Shown: positions 22,932-33,296, counted from the first letter of the stretch. The stretch is 43,751 nt of DNA from an uncultured Chthoniobacterales bacterium (GCA_902805675.1 CADCTA010000056.1:1-43751), one strand, 5' to 3'. Notes: generated by a model from the letters alone, not told the origin. Translations and numbers: made by a program.

Positions 22932-23399
22932 TTGAACGAAACCCCTTCCGCGCTGACTAAACACCCTGTGAAGCAGCCGCATCGCTCGCGCCTCTTCAGC
23001 GCCACACTCTCGCTTGTGGCACTTGCGGCGTGGTTGCTTGCCTCGAATCACTGCGTGCTCGCTGGCGTGATGCCGGTCGCGAAGAAAGCCGTCGCCAGCA
23101 GCCACTGCCACGGCTCGTCCGACGCTCCCGCGTCCGAAGAGAAAGAGCGCGACTGCGATGGCTCGAAGTGCTGCAACTTGCTCTCTGCGCCGTCGCTGGC
23201 GTTTGCGAAAGACATCGTCAGCTATGACGCAGCGCTCTTCATAGCTGCTGACTACCGCGCTTTCGAACAGTGCGTCGTGGGCGGCGAATACCAGGCACCG
23301 ATCGCAGAGATCGACACAGGCCCGCCGCGCGGCGACTCCTTCGCCGAGTCAGTCCTGCAGCGGAGCATTCTCGCTCACGCTCCCCCGTCGTTGGTGTAA
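22932..23399 (+). CDS. Cys/His-rich secreted protein of the metal operon
   Basis: 155 residues from TTG 22932, 21 bp after the YqaA-like gene. A hydrophobic export segment lies at about residues 21-45 (LFSATLSLVALAAWLLASNHCVLAG). The mature part is rich in metal ligands: C41, HCH around C59, C75, CC at 80-81 and C114. The last 60 residues are ordinary. I know no named family. Similar short proteins with a SNHC.. motif and CC pairs precede TolC genes in other RND metal clusters, from memory. It likely binds copper in the periplasm. The weak TTG start and lack of motif keep confidence moderate. Confidence 0.6.
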   Translation: MNETPSALTKHPVKQPHRSRLFSATLSLVALAAWLLASNHCVLAGVMPVAKKAVASSHCHGSSDAPASEEKERDCDGSKCCNLLSAPSLAFAKDIVSYDAALFIAADYRAFEQCVVGGEYQAPIAEIDTGPPRGDSFAESVLQRSILAHAPPSLV

Positions 23400-23400
23400 C

Positions 23401-23438
23401 CGACTGCGCTCTCCTGCGTTTGCAGGTGTGTGCAGTCG
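23401..23438 (+). other. Two-tier hairpin between metal operon genes
   Basis: Directly after the stop of the Cys/His-rich gene. The outer stem CGACTGC / GCAGTCG (7 bp) encloses an inner stem CCTGC-gttt-GCAGG (5 bp with a tetraloop). It is the only large gap (107 bp) within an otherwise tight operon. It may slow RNA decay, attenuate transcription or set the ratio between copA-side and efflux-side genes. No T-run follows, so complete termination is unlikely. Confidence 0.55.
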
Positions 23439-23506
23439 CGTCGTCGTGCCGTTCGCTCGTCGCGTTCGGCGTTCCCCACCCCGCTCCTGCGAGTTCCCCT
23501 TTGCTG

Positions 23507-24793
23507 ATGAATCAATTCCACAAATTTCTGCTTCTCACCCTGCTGATGTTCAGCGGCGCAACCAGCGTTCTCGCGCAGGTAGCCGTTGAGCGTTCCAGCG
23601 CGAGGGCGCTCACGCTGGAGGACGCTTTGCGGCGGTCGCTGCGCTACAATCCTGAGATCGCAAAGCTCGATGCGACACTCGCCGATAAGCTTGGGCGCGC
23701 GATCGAGGCGGAGGTGAAGCTAAATCCTTCCTTCAAGGTCAGCGGCGGATACGTGGGCGAGGAAGCAGGCAACGGCGGCGCCTTCGAGCTGGAAGTGGAG
23801 CAGCCGCTGCGCCCGTCTGATTTCGGACTCCGCAAGACCTACGCAGCAGCGCTTCGTGCCGCGGCGAACCTGGAGCAAAAAGCTGATGTCCTGCGGATCC
23901 TGAACGAGACGGCGCTCGTCTACTACCGCGCGTGGGCGCTGCAAGAACGAGCGGCACTCCTGAGCGGCGCACGTGCGCAGGCCGATGACGTTCTGACCAC
24001 CATCCAGCAACAGCTTGAGGCCGGTCAGAGCAGCGTTTCGCAGCGCAGTATCTTTGAGGCAGAGACGGCACGCTTCGCAGCTGAAATGATCGCGGTGCGC
24101 GGCGAACGTGTCGGCGCGCAGGCCGAGCTCGCCGGCGCCACCGGCATCAGTGCCCCGGAGCTGCGCCTTGTGCGCCCGGCGTTCAGAACGCCGCCGAGCG
24201 TGGAAGAATTGAGCGCATTCGCGCAGAGCCGTTCTGGCGTGCGCAGGATTGCTCTGGCCCGTCGCCTGGCGGCCGCGAAGAACCTGAGCGTCGCACGCGC
24301 TGACGCTGTTTTCCCTGAGTTCGCCCCCGGCCTCGATGCAAGCTACGCACGCCCCGAACGGGCGCTCGACTTCGGCGTAAGCATCGCCGGGCGGATCCCG
24401 ATCTGGGACCGGAACGAAGGTGAGATCACACGCGCGAAAGGCGCGCTCGCTGCGGCTGAGCGCGAGCTCGAGTCGATCGACCGCGTGAGCTTCGACCGCG
24501 AGACGCGCGCGCGCCGGCAGCAGTTGCTCGACCTTCAGGCGCGTGCCGATGCGTATCGCGATCAGGTGATCCCGGCATATCGCGCCGCCTACAATGAAAC
24601 GCTGGCGCAGTTCCGCGCGGGCCAGGCGAGCACGCTGCAGGTTTTTGAAGTTCAGAAGAGCCTCATCGAGGCACAGGAGAAGGCGTTCGAGTATGTCGTG
24701 GAGACGCTTACCGCGCGCACGCACCTCGAGCAGCACATCGGCGGGCGGCTCGAGGAGGTCGGCGGCAGCCGAAGGGAACAGAGATCCAGATAA
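23507..24793 (+). CDS. TolC-family outer-membrane efflux protein (CusC/CzcC type)
   Basis: 428 residues from ATG 23507; the frame is open upstream but not protein-like. A signal peptide (MNQFHKFLLLTLLMFSGATSVLAQ) precedes ALTLEDALRRSLRYNPEI, the usual start of an OEP repeat. Two long helical repeats follow, each ending in a short strand region (FRTPPSVEEL; the PERALDFGVSIAGRIPIWDRNEGE segment is the common second-repeat marker). As a trimer it forms the outer-membrane channel of the tripartite pump with the two genes behind it. The gap to the adaptor gene is 4 bp. Confidence 0.9.
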   Translation: MNQFHKFLLLTLLMFSGATSVLAQVAVERSSARALTLEDALRRSLRYNPEIAKLDATLADKLGRAIEAEVKLNPSFKVSGGYVGEEAGNGGAFELEVEQPLRPSDFGLRKTYAAALRAAANLEQKADVLRILNETALVYYRAWALQERAALLSGARAQADDVLTTIQQQLEAGQSSVSQRSIFEAETARFAAEMIAVRGERVGAQAELAGATGISAPELRLVRPAFRTPPSVEELSAFAQSRSGVRRIALARRLAAAKNLSVARADAVFPEFAPGLDASYARPERALDFGVSIAGRIPIWDRNEGEITRAKGALAAAERELESIDRVSFDRETRARRQQLLDLQARADAYRDQVIPAYRAAYNETLAQFRAGQASTLQVFEVQKSLIEAQEKAFEYVVETLTARTHLEQHIGGRLEEVGGSRREQRSR

Positions 24794-24797
24794 CTGT

Positions 24798-25877
24798 ATG
24801 AAGCACACGTTCTTAATTCTTTTCACTGCGTTCGTCGCAGCGGTTGCTCACGCGCATGAAGGGCACGTTCACGGTCCCGGCGAAACGGAGGCCGTCCAGA
24901 CCGGCCCGGTTGTGCTGAGCGACGAGGCGATCAAGAACCTGGGCGTGCAGACGGCCGAAGCGACAGTCGCACCGTTGCAGCGCACGATCGGGATGATCGG
25001 CCGCATCGAAGGCTTGCCAGAACGCCTCGCCAAGATTGCACCGCGCGCGGAAGGCCGCGTGGCGGAGATCCTGGTGAAGCTCGGCGATCGCGTCACCGCC
25101 GGGCAGCCGGTCCTGCGCTTCGAGCCGCGCACCGTCGGCAATCCTCCGGTCGTCTTGACGTCGCCGATCGCAGGCTTCGTCGTCCGCCAGGAGGCGAGCC
25201 TCGGCCAGGCCCTCAATCCCGACACCGTGCTCATGGAAGTGGCCGACTATTCCCAGGTGCTCGCGCGCGGCATGACGTTCGAGAGCCCTGATCTGTCGCT
25301 CATTAAGCCTGGTCAGAGCGCGACCGTGCGGCTCGACGTTTTCCGCGATCGCACCTTTCAGGGCAAAGTGCAGCGCCTCGATGTAGGCCTGGAGCGCGAG
25401 AGCCGCACGTTCGAAGTCTACGTGCTGCTCGAAAACCCCGAGCTGCAGTTGCGGCCGAACATGCAGGCCAGCGTATCGATCTCGATTGGCGATCCGCAGG
25501 AGGTTCTCGCGGTGCCGCAACGCGCCGTGCTCGGTGATCTTGGCAATCTCTTCGTGTTTGTGCGCGACGGGACTTCGTTCGAGCGGCGGAACGTCGTCAT
25601 CGGGATGAAGTCCGGCGATCAGGTGGAGATCGTCGAAGGCGTGCTGCCGGGCGACAACGTTGTCACCGAGGGTCACTACCAGCTGCAGTTTGCGACCGGT
25701 CCGAAGAAGGAAGAGGCCGCCGCCGCAGACGAACACGGCCACAGCCACGACGAGGGTGCGAAAGGCGCGCTATCCGCCACGCATCTGCCTGGCTGGGCGT
25801 GGGGCATCGGCGGGCTCGTGCTCGGCGCACTGACGATGGCCCTGATGCGCGGCCGCAGCTCCGAAGCGGCGGCCTAA
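24798..25877 (+). CDS. RND efflux periplasmic adaptor (CusB/CzcB type) with His-rich ends
   Basis: 359 residues from ATG 24798. The signal peptide MKHTFLILFTAFVAAVAHA is followed at once by HEGHVHG (20-26). The adaptor core has a barrel-sandwich hybrid (IAPRAEGRVAEILVKLGDRVTAGQPVLRFEP, then VVLTSPIAGFVVRQEASLGQAL), a beta-barrel part (PGQSATVRLDVFRDRTFQGKVQRLD) and a membrane-proximal part. A second His-rich stretch, DEHGHSHDEG, and a C-terminal membrane helix (WAWGIGGLVLGALTMALM) close the protein; a C-terminal anchor is unusual for adaptors. It links the TolC channel to the RND pump, and the His clusters suggest metal capture. Gap to the RND gene is 8 bp. Confidence 0.88.
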   Translation: MKHTFLILFTAFVAAVAHAHEGHVHGPGETEAVQTGPVVLSDEAIKNLGVQTAEATVAPLQRTIGMIGRIEGLPERLAKIAPRAEGRVAEILVKLGDRVTAGQPVLRFEPRTVGNPPVVLTSPIAGFVVRQEASLGQALNPDTVLMEVADYSQVLARGMTFESPDLSLIKPGQSATVRLDVFRDRTFQGKVQRLDVGLERESRTFEVYVLLENPELQLRPNMQASVSISIGDPQEVLAVPQRAVLGDLGNLFVFVRDGTSFERRNVVIGMKSGDQVEIVEGVLPGDNVVTEGHYQLQFATGPKKEEAAAADEHGHSHDEGAKGALSATHLPGWAWGIGGLVLGALTMALMRGRSSEAAA

Positions 25878-25885
25878 CGACACCG

Positions 25886-28800
25886 ATGTTCGACTGGATC
25901 ATACGCTTCTCGCTCCGGAACCGGCTCTTCGTCGTCGCGTTCTCGGCGCTGCTGGCGGCGTATGGCGGCTACATCCTGACGAAGCTGCCGGTCGATGTTT
26001 TCCCGGATCTGAACCGCCCGACCGTCACCATCTTCAGCGAGGCCGGCGGACTGGCTCCCGAGGAAGTCGAAGCGCTCGTCACCTTCCCCATCGAGTCGGC
26101 CATGAACGGCGCAGCCAGCGTTCAGCGTGTGCGCTCCGTTTCGTCAGTTGGGTTGAGCATTGTGTTCGTCGAGTTCGGCTTCAACCAGGACATCTACATC
26201 GCTCGTCAGATCGTGACGGAGCGGCTCCAGCAAGTGAGTGAACAGCTGCCGCCGACGATCAAGCCCGTGCTGACGCCGATCAGCTCGATCATGGGCGAGA
26301 TCATGCTCGTGGGCGTGACCAGCGACAATCCGGACGTGACGCCGATGGATCTGCGCACGATCGCGGATTGGCAGATTCGTCAGCGCCTCCTCTCCGTGCA
26401 GGGCATCTCGCAGATCGCGGTCATCGGCGGCGAGCTGAAGCAGTATCAGGTGCTGGTCGACCCATTTAAGCTGCGCAACTTTAACATCTCGCTGCACGAC
26501 GTCGAAGAGGCGACGAAGAACGCCAACGTGAACTCCACCGGCGGGTTCATCCTGCGCCAGCATACGGAGCAACTGGTGCGCAACCTCGCACGCGTGAATG
26601 ACCTTGAGGATCTACGGAAGTCGGTCATCCCGACGGAGCGGAATGGCGGCATCGCGTTGACGCTCGGACAAGTAGCCGACGTGCGACTTGGCGGCCCGTT
26701 AGCGAAACGCGGCGACGCCGGCCTCGACGGCAAAGACGCCGTCATCCTCACCGTTCAAAAGCAGCCAGGCAACGACACCGTGAAGCTCACCCGCGCGGTC
26801 GAGCGCGAGCTGCAGAACATCCAGGAGAGCCTGCCGGCAGGCGTGAAGATCCACAGCGGCATCTTCCGCCAGAGCACGTTCATCGAGAACGCGATCCGAA
26901 ACGTCGAGGAGGCGCTCGCCCACGGCGCCATCCTCGTGGCGATCATCCTGTTCATCTTCCTCCTCAACTTCCGCACCACCTTCATCACGCTGACGGCGAT
27001 CCCGCTCTCGATCTTGATCACCGTCCTGGTGTTCCGTTATTTCAAGATCTCAATCAACACGATGACGCTGGGCGGCCTCGCCGTGGCGATCGGCGAGCTG
27101 GTCGATGATGCGATCGTCGACGTGGAGAACGTCTTTCGGCGCCTGCGCGAGAACAAGCATCTCGCGAACCCGCGGCCAGCCTTGGAGGTCATCTACCGCG
27201 CCTCGAGTGAAGTACGAAATTCGATCGTGTTCGCCACCATCATCGTGGTGCTGGTGTTCATCCCGCTCTTCGCATTGAGCGGCATCGAAGGCCAGATCTT
27301 CGCGCCGCTCGGCATCGCCTACATCACGAGCATCATCGCTTCCCTCGTTGTGTCGCTCACGGTCACTCCGGCGCTTTGCTCATACCTGCTGCCGAAGATG
27401 AAAATGGTCGCGCACGGGAAAGACTCGTGGCTCGTCCGCGGGATCAAGAACCTGGAAGCGAAGGTGCTGGCGATCGGGTTTCGAATCTCCTCGTTCGTGC
27501 TCATCGCCGCGACTGCTCTCTTCCTCGCCGCCATCGCCACGGTTCCGTTCTTCGGACGCGAGTTTCTTCCGCCCTTCAATGAAGGCAGCCTCACGATCAA
27601 TCTTTTCCTACCGGTCGGCTCCTCGTTAGCCGAATCGAATCGGATGGCGAAGCTCGCGGAGAAGCTGGTGCTGGAGGTGCCGGAGGTGAAGCAAGCCGGA
27701 CGGCGGACTGGGCGGGCGGAGTTGGATGAACATGCCGAGGGCGTGCATTACAACGAAATCGACACCGAGCTGCGAGCTTCGGAGCGCGGCCGCGAAGAGA
27801 TCCTGAACGACATTCGCGCCAAACTTGAGACGATTCCCGGCGTGGCGCACAGCATTGGGCAGCCGATCTCGCATCGTATTGATCACGTGCTTTCGGGCGT
27901 GCGCGCGCAGGTGGCGGTGAAGGTGTTCGGGACCGATCTTTCAGTACTGCGCGCCAAAGCCGCTGAAGTGGAAGCGTTGATGAAAGGCGTGCGCGGGATG
28001 GCCGACATCTTTACGGAGCCGCAGGTCATGATTCCGCAGGTGCACGTGCGTGTCGATCGCGATCAGGCGCAGCGCTACGGCTTAATGGCGGGCGAAGTGG
28101 CCGAGTACGCCGAGCTCGCGATGCAGGGGAAAACGGTCTCGCAGGTGCTCGAGGGGAATCGCACATTCGATGTCGTTCTCCGCCTCACCGATCAGGCACG
28201 GAATGACGTTGCGGCGATTCGCGAGATCCCCGTCGATACCAGCAGTGGCGCGGTTGTGCCGCTCGGCCAGCTCGCGCGTGTGGAGGAAGCGAAAGGGCCT
28301 AACCAGATCAATCGCGAGGATGTGCAACGCCGCATTTATGTCGCGGCGAATGTCTCGGGGCGCGATCTTGTCAGCGCGGTCAACGAGTTGCGGCAGAAGA
28401 TCGGCGAGCAGGTCGAATTGCCGCCGGGCTACTACATCACCTACGGCGGCCAATTCGAAAGCCAGGCAGCGGCATCACGCCTGATCGCGTTCCTGAGCGT
28501 CTTCTCGCTCGTGGGAATGTTCGTGGTCCTCTACGCGCATTTCAAAAGCGCGACGTTCGCCGTGCAGATCATGCTCAACATCCCCATGGCGCTCATCGGC
28601 TCCATCGCGGGCATTTGGCTGATGGGTGGCACGATGTCGATCGCCACGCTCGTCGGTTTGATCACGCTCGCCGGCATCGCCGCGCGTAACGGCATCATGA
28701 TGATCTCGCATTACCTCCACCTGATGAAGGAAGAGGGCGAGAAATTCACGAAAGAGATGATCGTGCGCGGCACGCAGGAGCGGCTCGTGCCGGTGCTGAT

Positions 28801-29059
28801 GACCGCGCTGACCGCCGGGCTCGCGCTTGTTCCGCTGATCCTCGCCGCCGGCGAACCGGGTCGCGAGATTCTCCATCCGGTCGCCGTCGTCATCTTCAGC
28901 GGAATCTTCACGAGCACGCTGCTCGACTTTCTCGTCACGCCACTCGTGTTCTGGCGTTTCGGGCGACACGCCGCAGAACGTGCCGTCGCCAAAAGCAGCG
29001 CAACGCGTCTCGATAATTTCACTCCAACGCCGAGCCGGGAGCCGGTGTTGCAGCCCTGA
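25886..29059 (+). CDS. Heavy-metal efflux RND transporter (CusA/CzcA type)
   Basis: 1057 residues from ATG 25886 (MFDWIIRFSLRNRLFVVAF). Twelve membrane helices in the RND pattern: helix 1 followed by KLPVDVFPDLNRPTVTIFSEA, the first porter domain, helices 2-6 (AILVAIILFIFLLNF.., NTMTLGGLAVAIGELVDDAIVDVENV), helix 7, the second porter domain and helices 8-12 (MSIATLVGLITLAGIAARNGIMMISHY). GELVDDAIVDVENV in helix 4 carries the acidic relay residues, as in HME-type pumps, though the pattern is a variant of the CusA or CzcA sequence. Driven by protons, it moves a metal from periplasm or cytoplasm to outside. Cu+/Ag+ is favoured by context; Zn, Co or Cd is not excluded. Confidence 0.93.
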   Translation: MFDWIIRFSLRNRLFVVAFSALLAAYGGYILTKLPVDVFPDLNRPTVTIFSEAGGLAPEEVEALVTFPIESAMNGAASVQRVRSVSSVGLSIVFVEFGFNQDIYIARQIVTERLQQVSEQLPPTIKPVLTPISSIMGEIMLVGVTSDNPDVTPMDLRTIADWQIRQRLLSVQGISQIAVIGGELKQYQVLVDPFKLRNFNISLHDVEEATKNANVNSTGGFILRQHTEQLVRNLARVNDLEDLRKSVIPTERNGGIALTLGQVADVRLGGPLAKRGDAGLDGKDAVILTVQKQPGNDTVKLTRAVERELQNIQESLPAGVKIHSGIFRQSTFIENAIRNVEEALAHGAILVAIILFIFLLNFRTTFITLTAIPLSILITVLVFRYFKISINTMTLGGLAVAIGELVDDAIVDVENVFRRLRENKHLANPRPALEVIYRASSEVRNSIVFATIIVVLVFIPLFALSGIEGQIFAPLGIAYITSIIASLVVSLTVTPALCSYLLPKMKMVAHGKDSWLVRGIKNLEAKVLAIGFRISSFVLIAATALFLAAIATVPFFGREFLPPFNEGSLTINLFLPVGSSLAESNRMAKLAEKLVLEVPEVKQAGRRTGRAELDEHAEGVHYNEIDTELRASERGREEILNDIRAKLETIPGVAHSIGQPISHRIDHVLSGVRAQVAVKVFGTDLSVLRAKAAEVEALMKGVRGMADIFTEPQVMIPQVHVRVDRDQAQRYGLMAGEVAEYAELAMQGKTVSQVLEGNRTFDVVLRLTDQARNDVAAIREIPVDTSSGAVVPLGQLARVEEAKGPNQINREDVQRRIYVAANVSGRDLVSAVNELRQKIGEQVELPPGYYITYGGQFESQAAASRLIAFLSVFSLVGMFVVLYAHFKSATFAVQIMLNIPMALIGSIAGIWLMGGTMSIATLVGLITLAGIAARNGIMMISHYLHLMKEEGEKFTKEMIVRGTQERLVPVLMTALTAGLALVPLILAAGEPGREILHPVAVVIFSGIFTSTLLDFLVTPLVFWRFGRHAAERAVAKSSATRLDNFTPTPSREPVLQP

Positions 29060-29097
29060 ACAACTCGGAGCTCCCCATCGTCCATCACCAGACACTT

Positions 29098-29544
29098 ATG
29101 AAAACAACACCGATCAAAATCACCGCCTGCATCGCGCTGGCCCTTGCCGCGCTTCCGTTCTCGCCTGCGCTCGCGCATGAAGGCCACGACCACAAGCACG
29201 GCTCCACCACGGGAGAAAAGCATGGCTCAGTCGCTGACGCGTGGAAAACCGCGCAGCAGTCGCTGAAAGGCATCGAAACCGCGGCCGCGGCCAAACAGCA
29301 GCAGCCAATCCACGATGAGCAGGAAAAGCTCGCCGCTGCGCTGAAGGAGATCCAGGAGCATCACGGCGCACAAGGCGCGGACAAGACGCGGCTCGAAGGC
29401 GCGATCAAAAACGCGATCGCTGCCTCCGATAAGGTTCACGTCGCGGCCGATGCGAATGATTTCGCGAAGGTCGACTCGAGCCTCAAGACGCTGCAGGCGA
29501 CGATGGGCTTGCTCGAGAAGCAGATCAATCCGGCGGCGAAGTAG
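29098..29544 (+). CDS. Small His-rich periplasmic protein
   Basis: 148 residues. The signal peptide MKTTPIKITACIALALAALPFSPALA is followed by HEGHDHKHG (27-35). The rest is an Ala/Lys/Gln-rich helical bundle (KTAQQSLKGIETAAAAKQQQPIHDEQEKLAAALKEIQEHH...), like the protein at 31047-31466. The pair probably buffers or delivers metal in the periplasm. It lies 38 bp after the RND gene and looks like the last gene of the operon. A weak hairpin follows. No named family is recognised. Confidence 0.75.
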   Translation: MKTTPIKITACIALALAALPFSPALAHEGHDHKHGSTTGEKHGSVADAWKTAQQSLKGIETAAAAKQQQPIHDEQEKLAAALKEIQEHHGAQGADKTRLEGAIKNAIAASDKVHVAADANDFAKVDSSLKTLQATMGLLEKQINPAAK

Positions 29545-29566
29545 CGTCAGCCACCACCCGAAGCTC

Positions 29567-29586
29567 GAGACCCGCAGGCGGGATTC

Positions 29587-29588
<2 letters not shown>
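29567..29588. terminator. Weak hairpin between the operon end and chrA
   Basis: GAGA-CCCG-cagg-CGGG-at-TCTC forms an interrupted 8-bp stem 23 bp after the stop of the His-rich protein, touching the last codons of the converging chrA. It could serve as a shared terminator. No T-tract. Confidence 0.35.
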
Positions 29589-30924
<1,336 letters not shown>

Positions 30925-31046
30925 GGCTTCGGCGAAGACTCCCCAGCGCTGCGGAGTTTGCAAGCACCGGCCGTTCCTTCACGGCGCCTCTGCGCCGCAA
31001 GAAAATCCGCGAGATCACTTTCCAGTAGCACCAACCACTCATTCCT

Positions 31047-31466
31047 ATGAAACCATCGACCATCACCGCAGTCGCTGTAACCGCAGCGCTCAACATCGGG
31101 CTTAGCACCCTCGTTTCGGCGCATGAAGGCCATAGCCACGGCCCGAGCAGCATCGTCATCCCGGAGACGACTGAAGCTATCATCGACGAAATCAAGAAGC
31201 AGCACGCAACGCTCACCGCCACCGTCACAGGCAAAAAGCTCAAAGCGGTGCACGACCTCGCTGAGAGTATGACCGTGCTGGTGAAAGCGCTGCCGGACAA
31301 GGTGCCGGCAGACAAGAAAGGGAGCGTGCAGAGTTCCACCGATAACATTGCAAAGCTCCTCGACACGCTGCACCACGCAGCCGACGACGGAGATCAGCCG
31401 CGTTCCGGCATCGAGTTAAAGAAACTGGATGGCGCCGTCACCACCCTCGAGAAGCAACTGAAGTAG
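31047..31466 (+). CDS. Small His-rich periplasmic protein, paralogue of 29098-29544
   Basis: 139 residues. The signal peptide MKPSTITAVAVTAALNIGLSTLVSA ends at HEGHSHG (26-32). The remaining part is helical and charged (IDEIKKQHATLTATVTGKKLKAVHDLAESMTVLVKALPDKV...). The layout matches the 29098 protein closely: signal peptide, His tag, helical bundle. The HEGHxHG tag is also shared with the RND adaptor. It likely binds copper or another soft metal in the periplasm. It begins 123 bp from the divergent chrA start, and the next gene begins 3 bp after its stop. Confidence 0.75.
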   Translation: MKPSTITAVAVTAALNIGLSTLVSAHEGHSHGPSSIVIPETTEAIIDEIKKQHATLTATVTGKKLKAVHDLAESMTVLVKALPDKVPADKKGSVQSSTDNIAKLLDTLHHAADDGDQPRSGIELKKLDGAVTTLEKQLK

Positions 31467-31469
31467 CAC

Positions 31470-32453
31470 ATGAAATATTCCTTCGAATCAGCCGTCGTGG
31501 CGATGCTTGCCAGCGTCGCCTTAATCTCTGTCACGGCACGCGCGCAACATTCGCATGGCGGGGATGGCCATGGCGCGCACGCCACAATCAAAACCGAGGT
31601 TCTGCCTAACGAGAACCATGTGGCGGGAAAGACCGCGCCGACTGTGGTTCGCCTGACCGGACCAAACGGCAACCCGGTCACGCTGGCAGATTTGCGCGAG
31701 GCGCACACCGAGAAGCTGCATCTGTTAATCGTGGATGAGAGTCTCACTGATTATCATCACGAGCATCCTGTGCCGGCCGAGAAACCGGGCGAATACCGGT
31801 TTGAGTTCACGCCGAAACACGGCGGGACTTACCACATCTGGGCTGACCTGTTGCCGGCCGCATCCGGCAAACAGGAATACTCGAAGACGCTGCTGAAAGT
31901 GCAGGGCCCAGCGGGCACGCCGCAGCACACGACCAACGCGACTGCCGAAGTAGACGGTTTCCGGTTCACGTGGACCACGGAAGATGACAAGCCATTGCGC
32001 GTCGGTGAATCAGCGCTGGTGAAGGTGCGTGTCACAGGTTCTGACGCCAAGCCGTTCAACCAGCTCGAGCCGGTGATGGGCGCATACGCGCACATGGTCG
32101 CATTCCCCACCACACTCGAGACGGTTACGCACGTTCATCCCACAGGGCCGGAGCCGACGAAGAAGACCGAACGCGGCGGGCCCGACCTAAGCTTCCACGT
32201 GGTGCCGGAGCAAGCCGGCTACCAGAAGTTCTACCTGCAAACGCAGATCGGCGGGCGTGACAAGTTCGCGGCGTTCGGCGTGGACGTGGCAGCCGGTTCG
32301 GCCTCAGCAGCGGATGCGGACGCGATGTACACCTGCCCGATGCATCCGGAAGTGCGGCAGAAAGGCCCCGGCAAATGCCCGAAGTGCGGCGGCATGGCAC
32401 TCGTGCCGGAGAAGAAATCCGACAAAGAGAATGCGCACGACCATAGCCACTGA
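31470..32453 (+). CDS. Secreted protein with His-rich ends and a CPMHPE metal-binding module
   Basis: 327 residues. The signal peptide ends in ARAQ, then HSHGGDGHGAH (27-37). Two beta-rich domains follow: LREAHTEKLHLLIVDESLTDYHHEHPVPAEKPGEYRFEFTPKHGGTYHIWADLLP, and a second region with the HMVAFPTTLETVTHVHPTG His pairs. The end is the module [25 protein letters not shown] (287-311) with a His-rich tail HDHSH. That module is nearly identical in pattern to the two in CopA, so the proteins share a metal ligand type. A periplasmic metal chaperone or sponge role is inferred. The upstream gene stops 3 bp before, and the next begins 6 bp after. Confidence 0.8.
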   Translation: MKYSFESAVVAMLASVALISVTARAQHSHGGDGHGAHATIKTEVLPNENHVAGKTAPTVVRLTGPNGNPVTLADLREAHTEKLHLLIVDESLTDYHHEHPVPAEKPGEYRFEFTPKHGGTYHIWADLLPAASGKQEYSKTLLKVQGPAGTPQHTTNATAEVDGFRFTWTTEDDKPLRVGESALVKVRVTGSDAKPFNQLEPVMGAYAHMVAFPTTLETVTHVHPTGPEPTKKTERGGPDLSFHVVPEQAGYQKFYLQTQIGGRDKFAAFGVDVAAGSASAADADAMYTCPMHPEVRQKGPGKCPKCGGMALVPEKKSDKENAHDHSH

Positions 32454-32459
32454 CGCACC

Positions 32460-32903
32460 ATGAAGGCTGTTACACTCGCGCTCGCGTCGGTGCTGCTCGT
32501 AGCGTCGGTCGCCCGAGCGGATTCGCCGGACCCGCAGATCGACGCAACTGTCGAAGCGTTTCACGTTGCGCTGAAGAAAGGAGAGAGCGCGGCGGTGATG
32601 GCCTTGCTCGCGCCGGACGCGCAGATCCTGGAAGGTGGCCACACGGAGTCGCGCGCCGAATACGAGAAAGGACATCTCGCGTCTGACATCGAGTTTGCGC
32701 GAGCGGTGCCAGGCACGCGCGAGAACATCGTGGTGCGCCAGGAAGGATCCGTCGCCTGGGCAACCTCCACGAGCCGGGTGACCGGGACCTTCAAAGGTCG
32801 CGAGGTAAACTCCGCAGGCGCCGAGCTGATGGTGCTCACGAAAATGCCAGACGGGTGGCGCATCCGAGCGATCCACTGGTCGAGTCACGCGCTCAAGAAG
32901 TAG
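32460..32903 (+). CDS. Secreted DUF4440/NTF2-like protein
   Basis: 147 residues with the signal peptide MKAVTLALASVLLVASVARA. The mature protein has the NTF2-like pattern of DUF4440 proteins: DATVEAFHVALKKGESAAVMALLAPDAQILEGGHTESRAEYEKGH, then VRQEGSVAWATSTSRVTGTF and a final MPDGWRIRAIHWSSH strand. Function unknown; many such proteins act as small-molecule binding or detoxification accessories. It starts 6 bp after the CPMHPE protein and closes this three-gene run of the metal island. Confidence 0.78.
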   Translation: MKAVTLALASVLLVASVARADSPDPQIDATVEAFHVALKKGESAAVMALLAPDAQILEGGHTESRAEYEKGHLASDIEFARAVPGTRENIVVRQEGSVAWATSTSRVTGTFKGREVNSAGAELMVLTKMPDGWRIRAIHWSSHALKK

Positions 32904-32949
32904 AGCGCCGCGCCTACGGGCGCATGGCCCGCGAGTTCGGCTCCGGGCG

Positions 32950-33296
32950 TTGGCAAGCGGACGCGGATACTCCCGGCTGGCCGACATCCCGCCCGAGGAC
33001 CGCGTGCCGCTCGAGCGCGCCTTGCACCGGCTCTGCCCTTCCGGCCCGCCGAGCCGAACTGAACAGGCGCATCGTCATCAACGGCCGCACGGTGGCCGAC
33101 GACAAGCCTCTCAGCCGCCCAGCGGCAGTATATTGACGGGCTGCTTAGCGCATTGTTGCCGGTCGAGAACGCCATCTGCCTCGCCGCAGTGCGTGAGCGC
33201 CGCAACTTCATCGGCGACATTATCGGGCTTTCGGCGATTCTCACCGGAGTGATCGGCGCGGCTGCAGTGCCCTGGTCGCGCGGCTACTTCGGCTAG
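32950..33296 (+). pseudogene. Frame-disrupted gene remnant
   Basis: Protein-like pieces occur in three successive frames on one strand. Frame of 32950: GYSRLADIPPEDRVPLERALHRL. Then, one base later, RRAELNRRIVINGRTVADDKPLS. Then another base later AAQRQYIDGLLSALLPVENAI, running to a TAG at 33294-33296 through IGDIIGLSAILTGVIGAAA. Each break is a one-base offset near 33045 and 33115. The pieces have no match I can name. It could be a decaying gene, a sequencing-error artefact, or chance. No start codon is secure. Confidence 0.4.
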
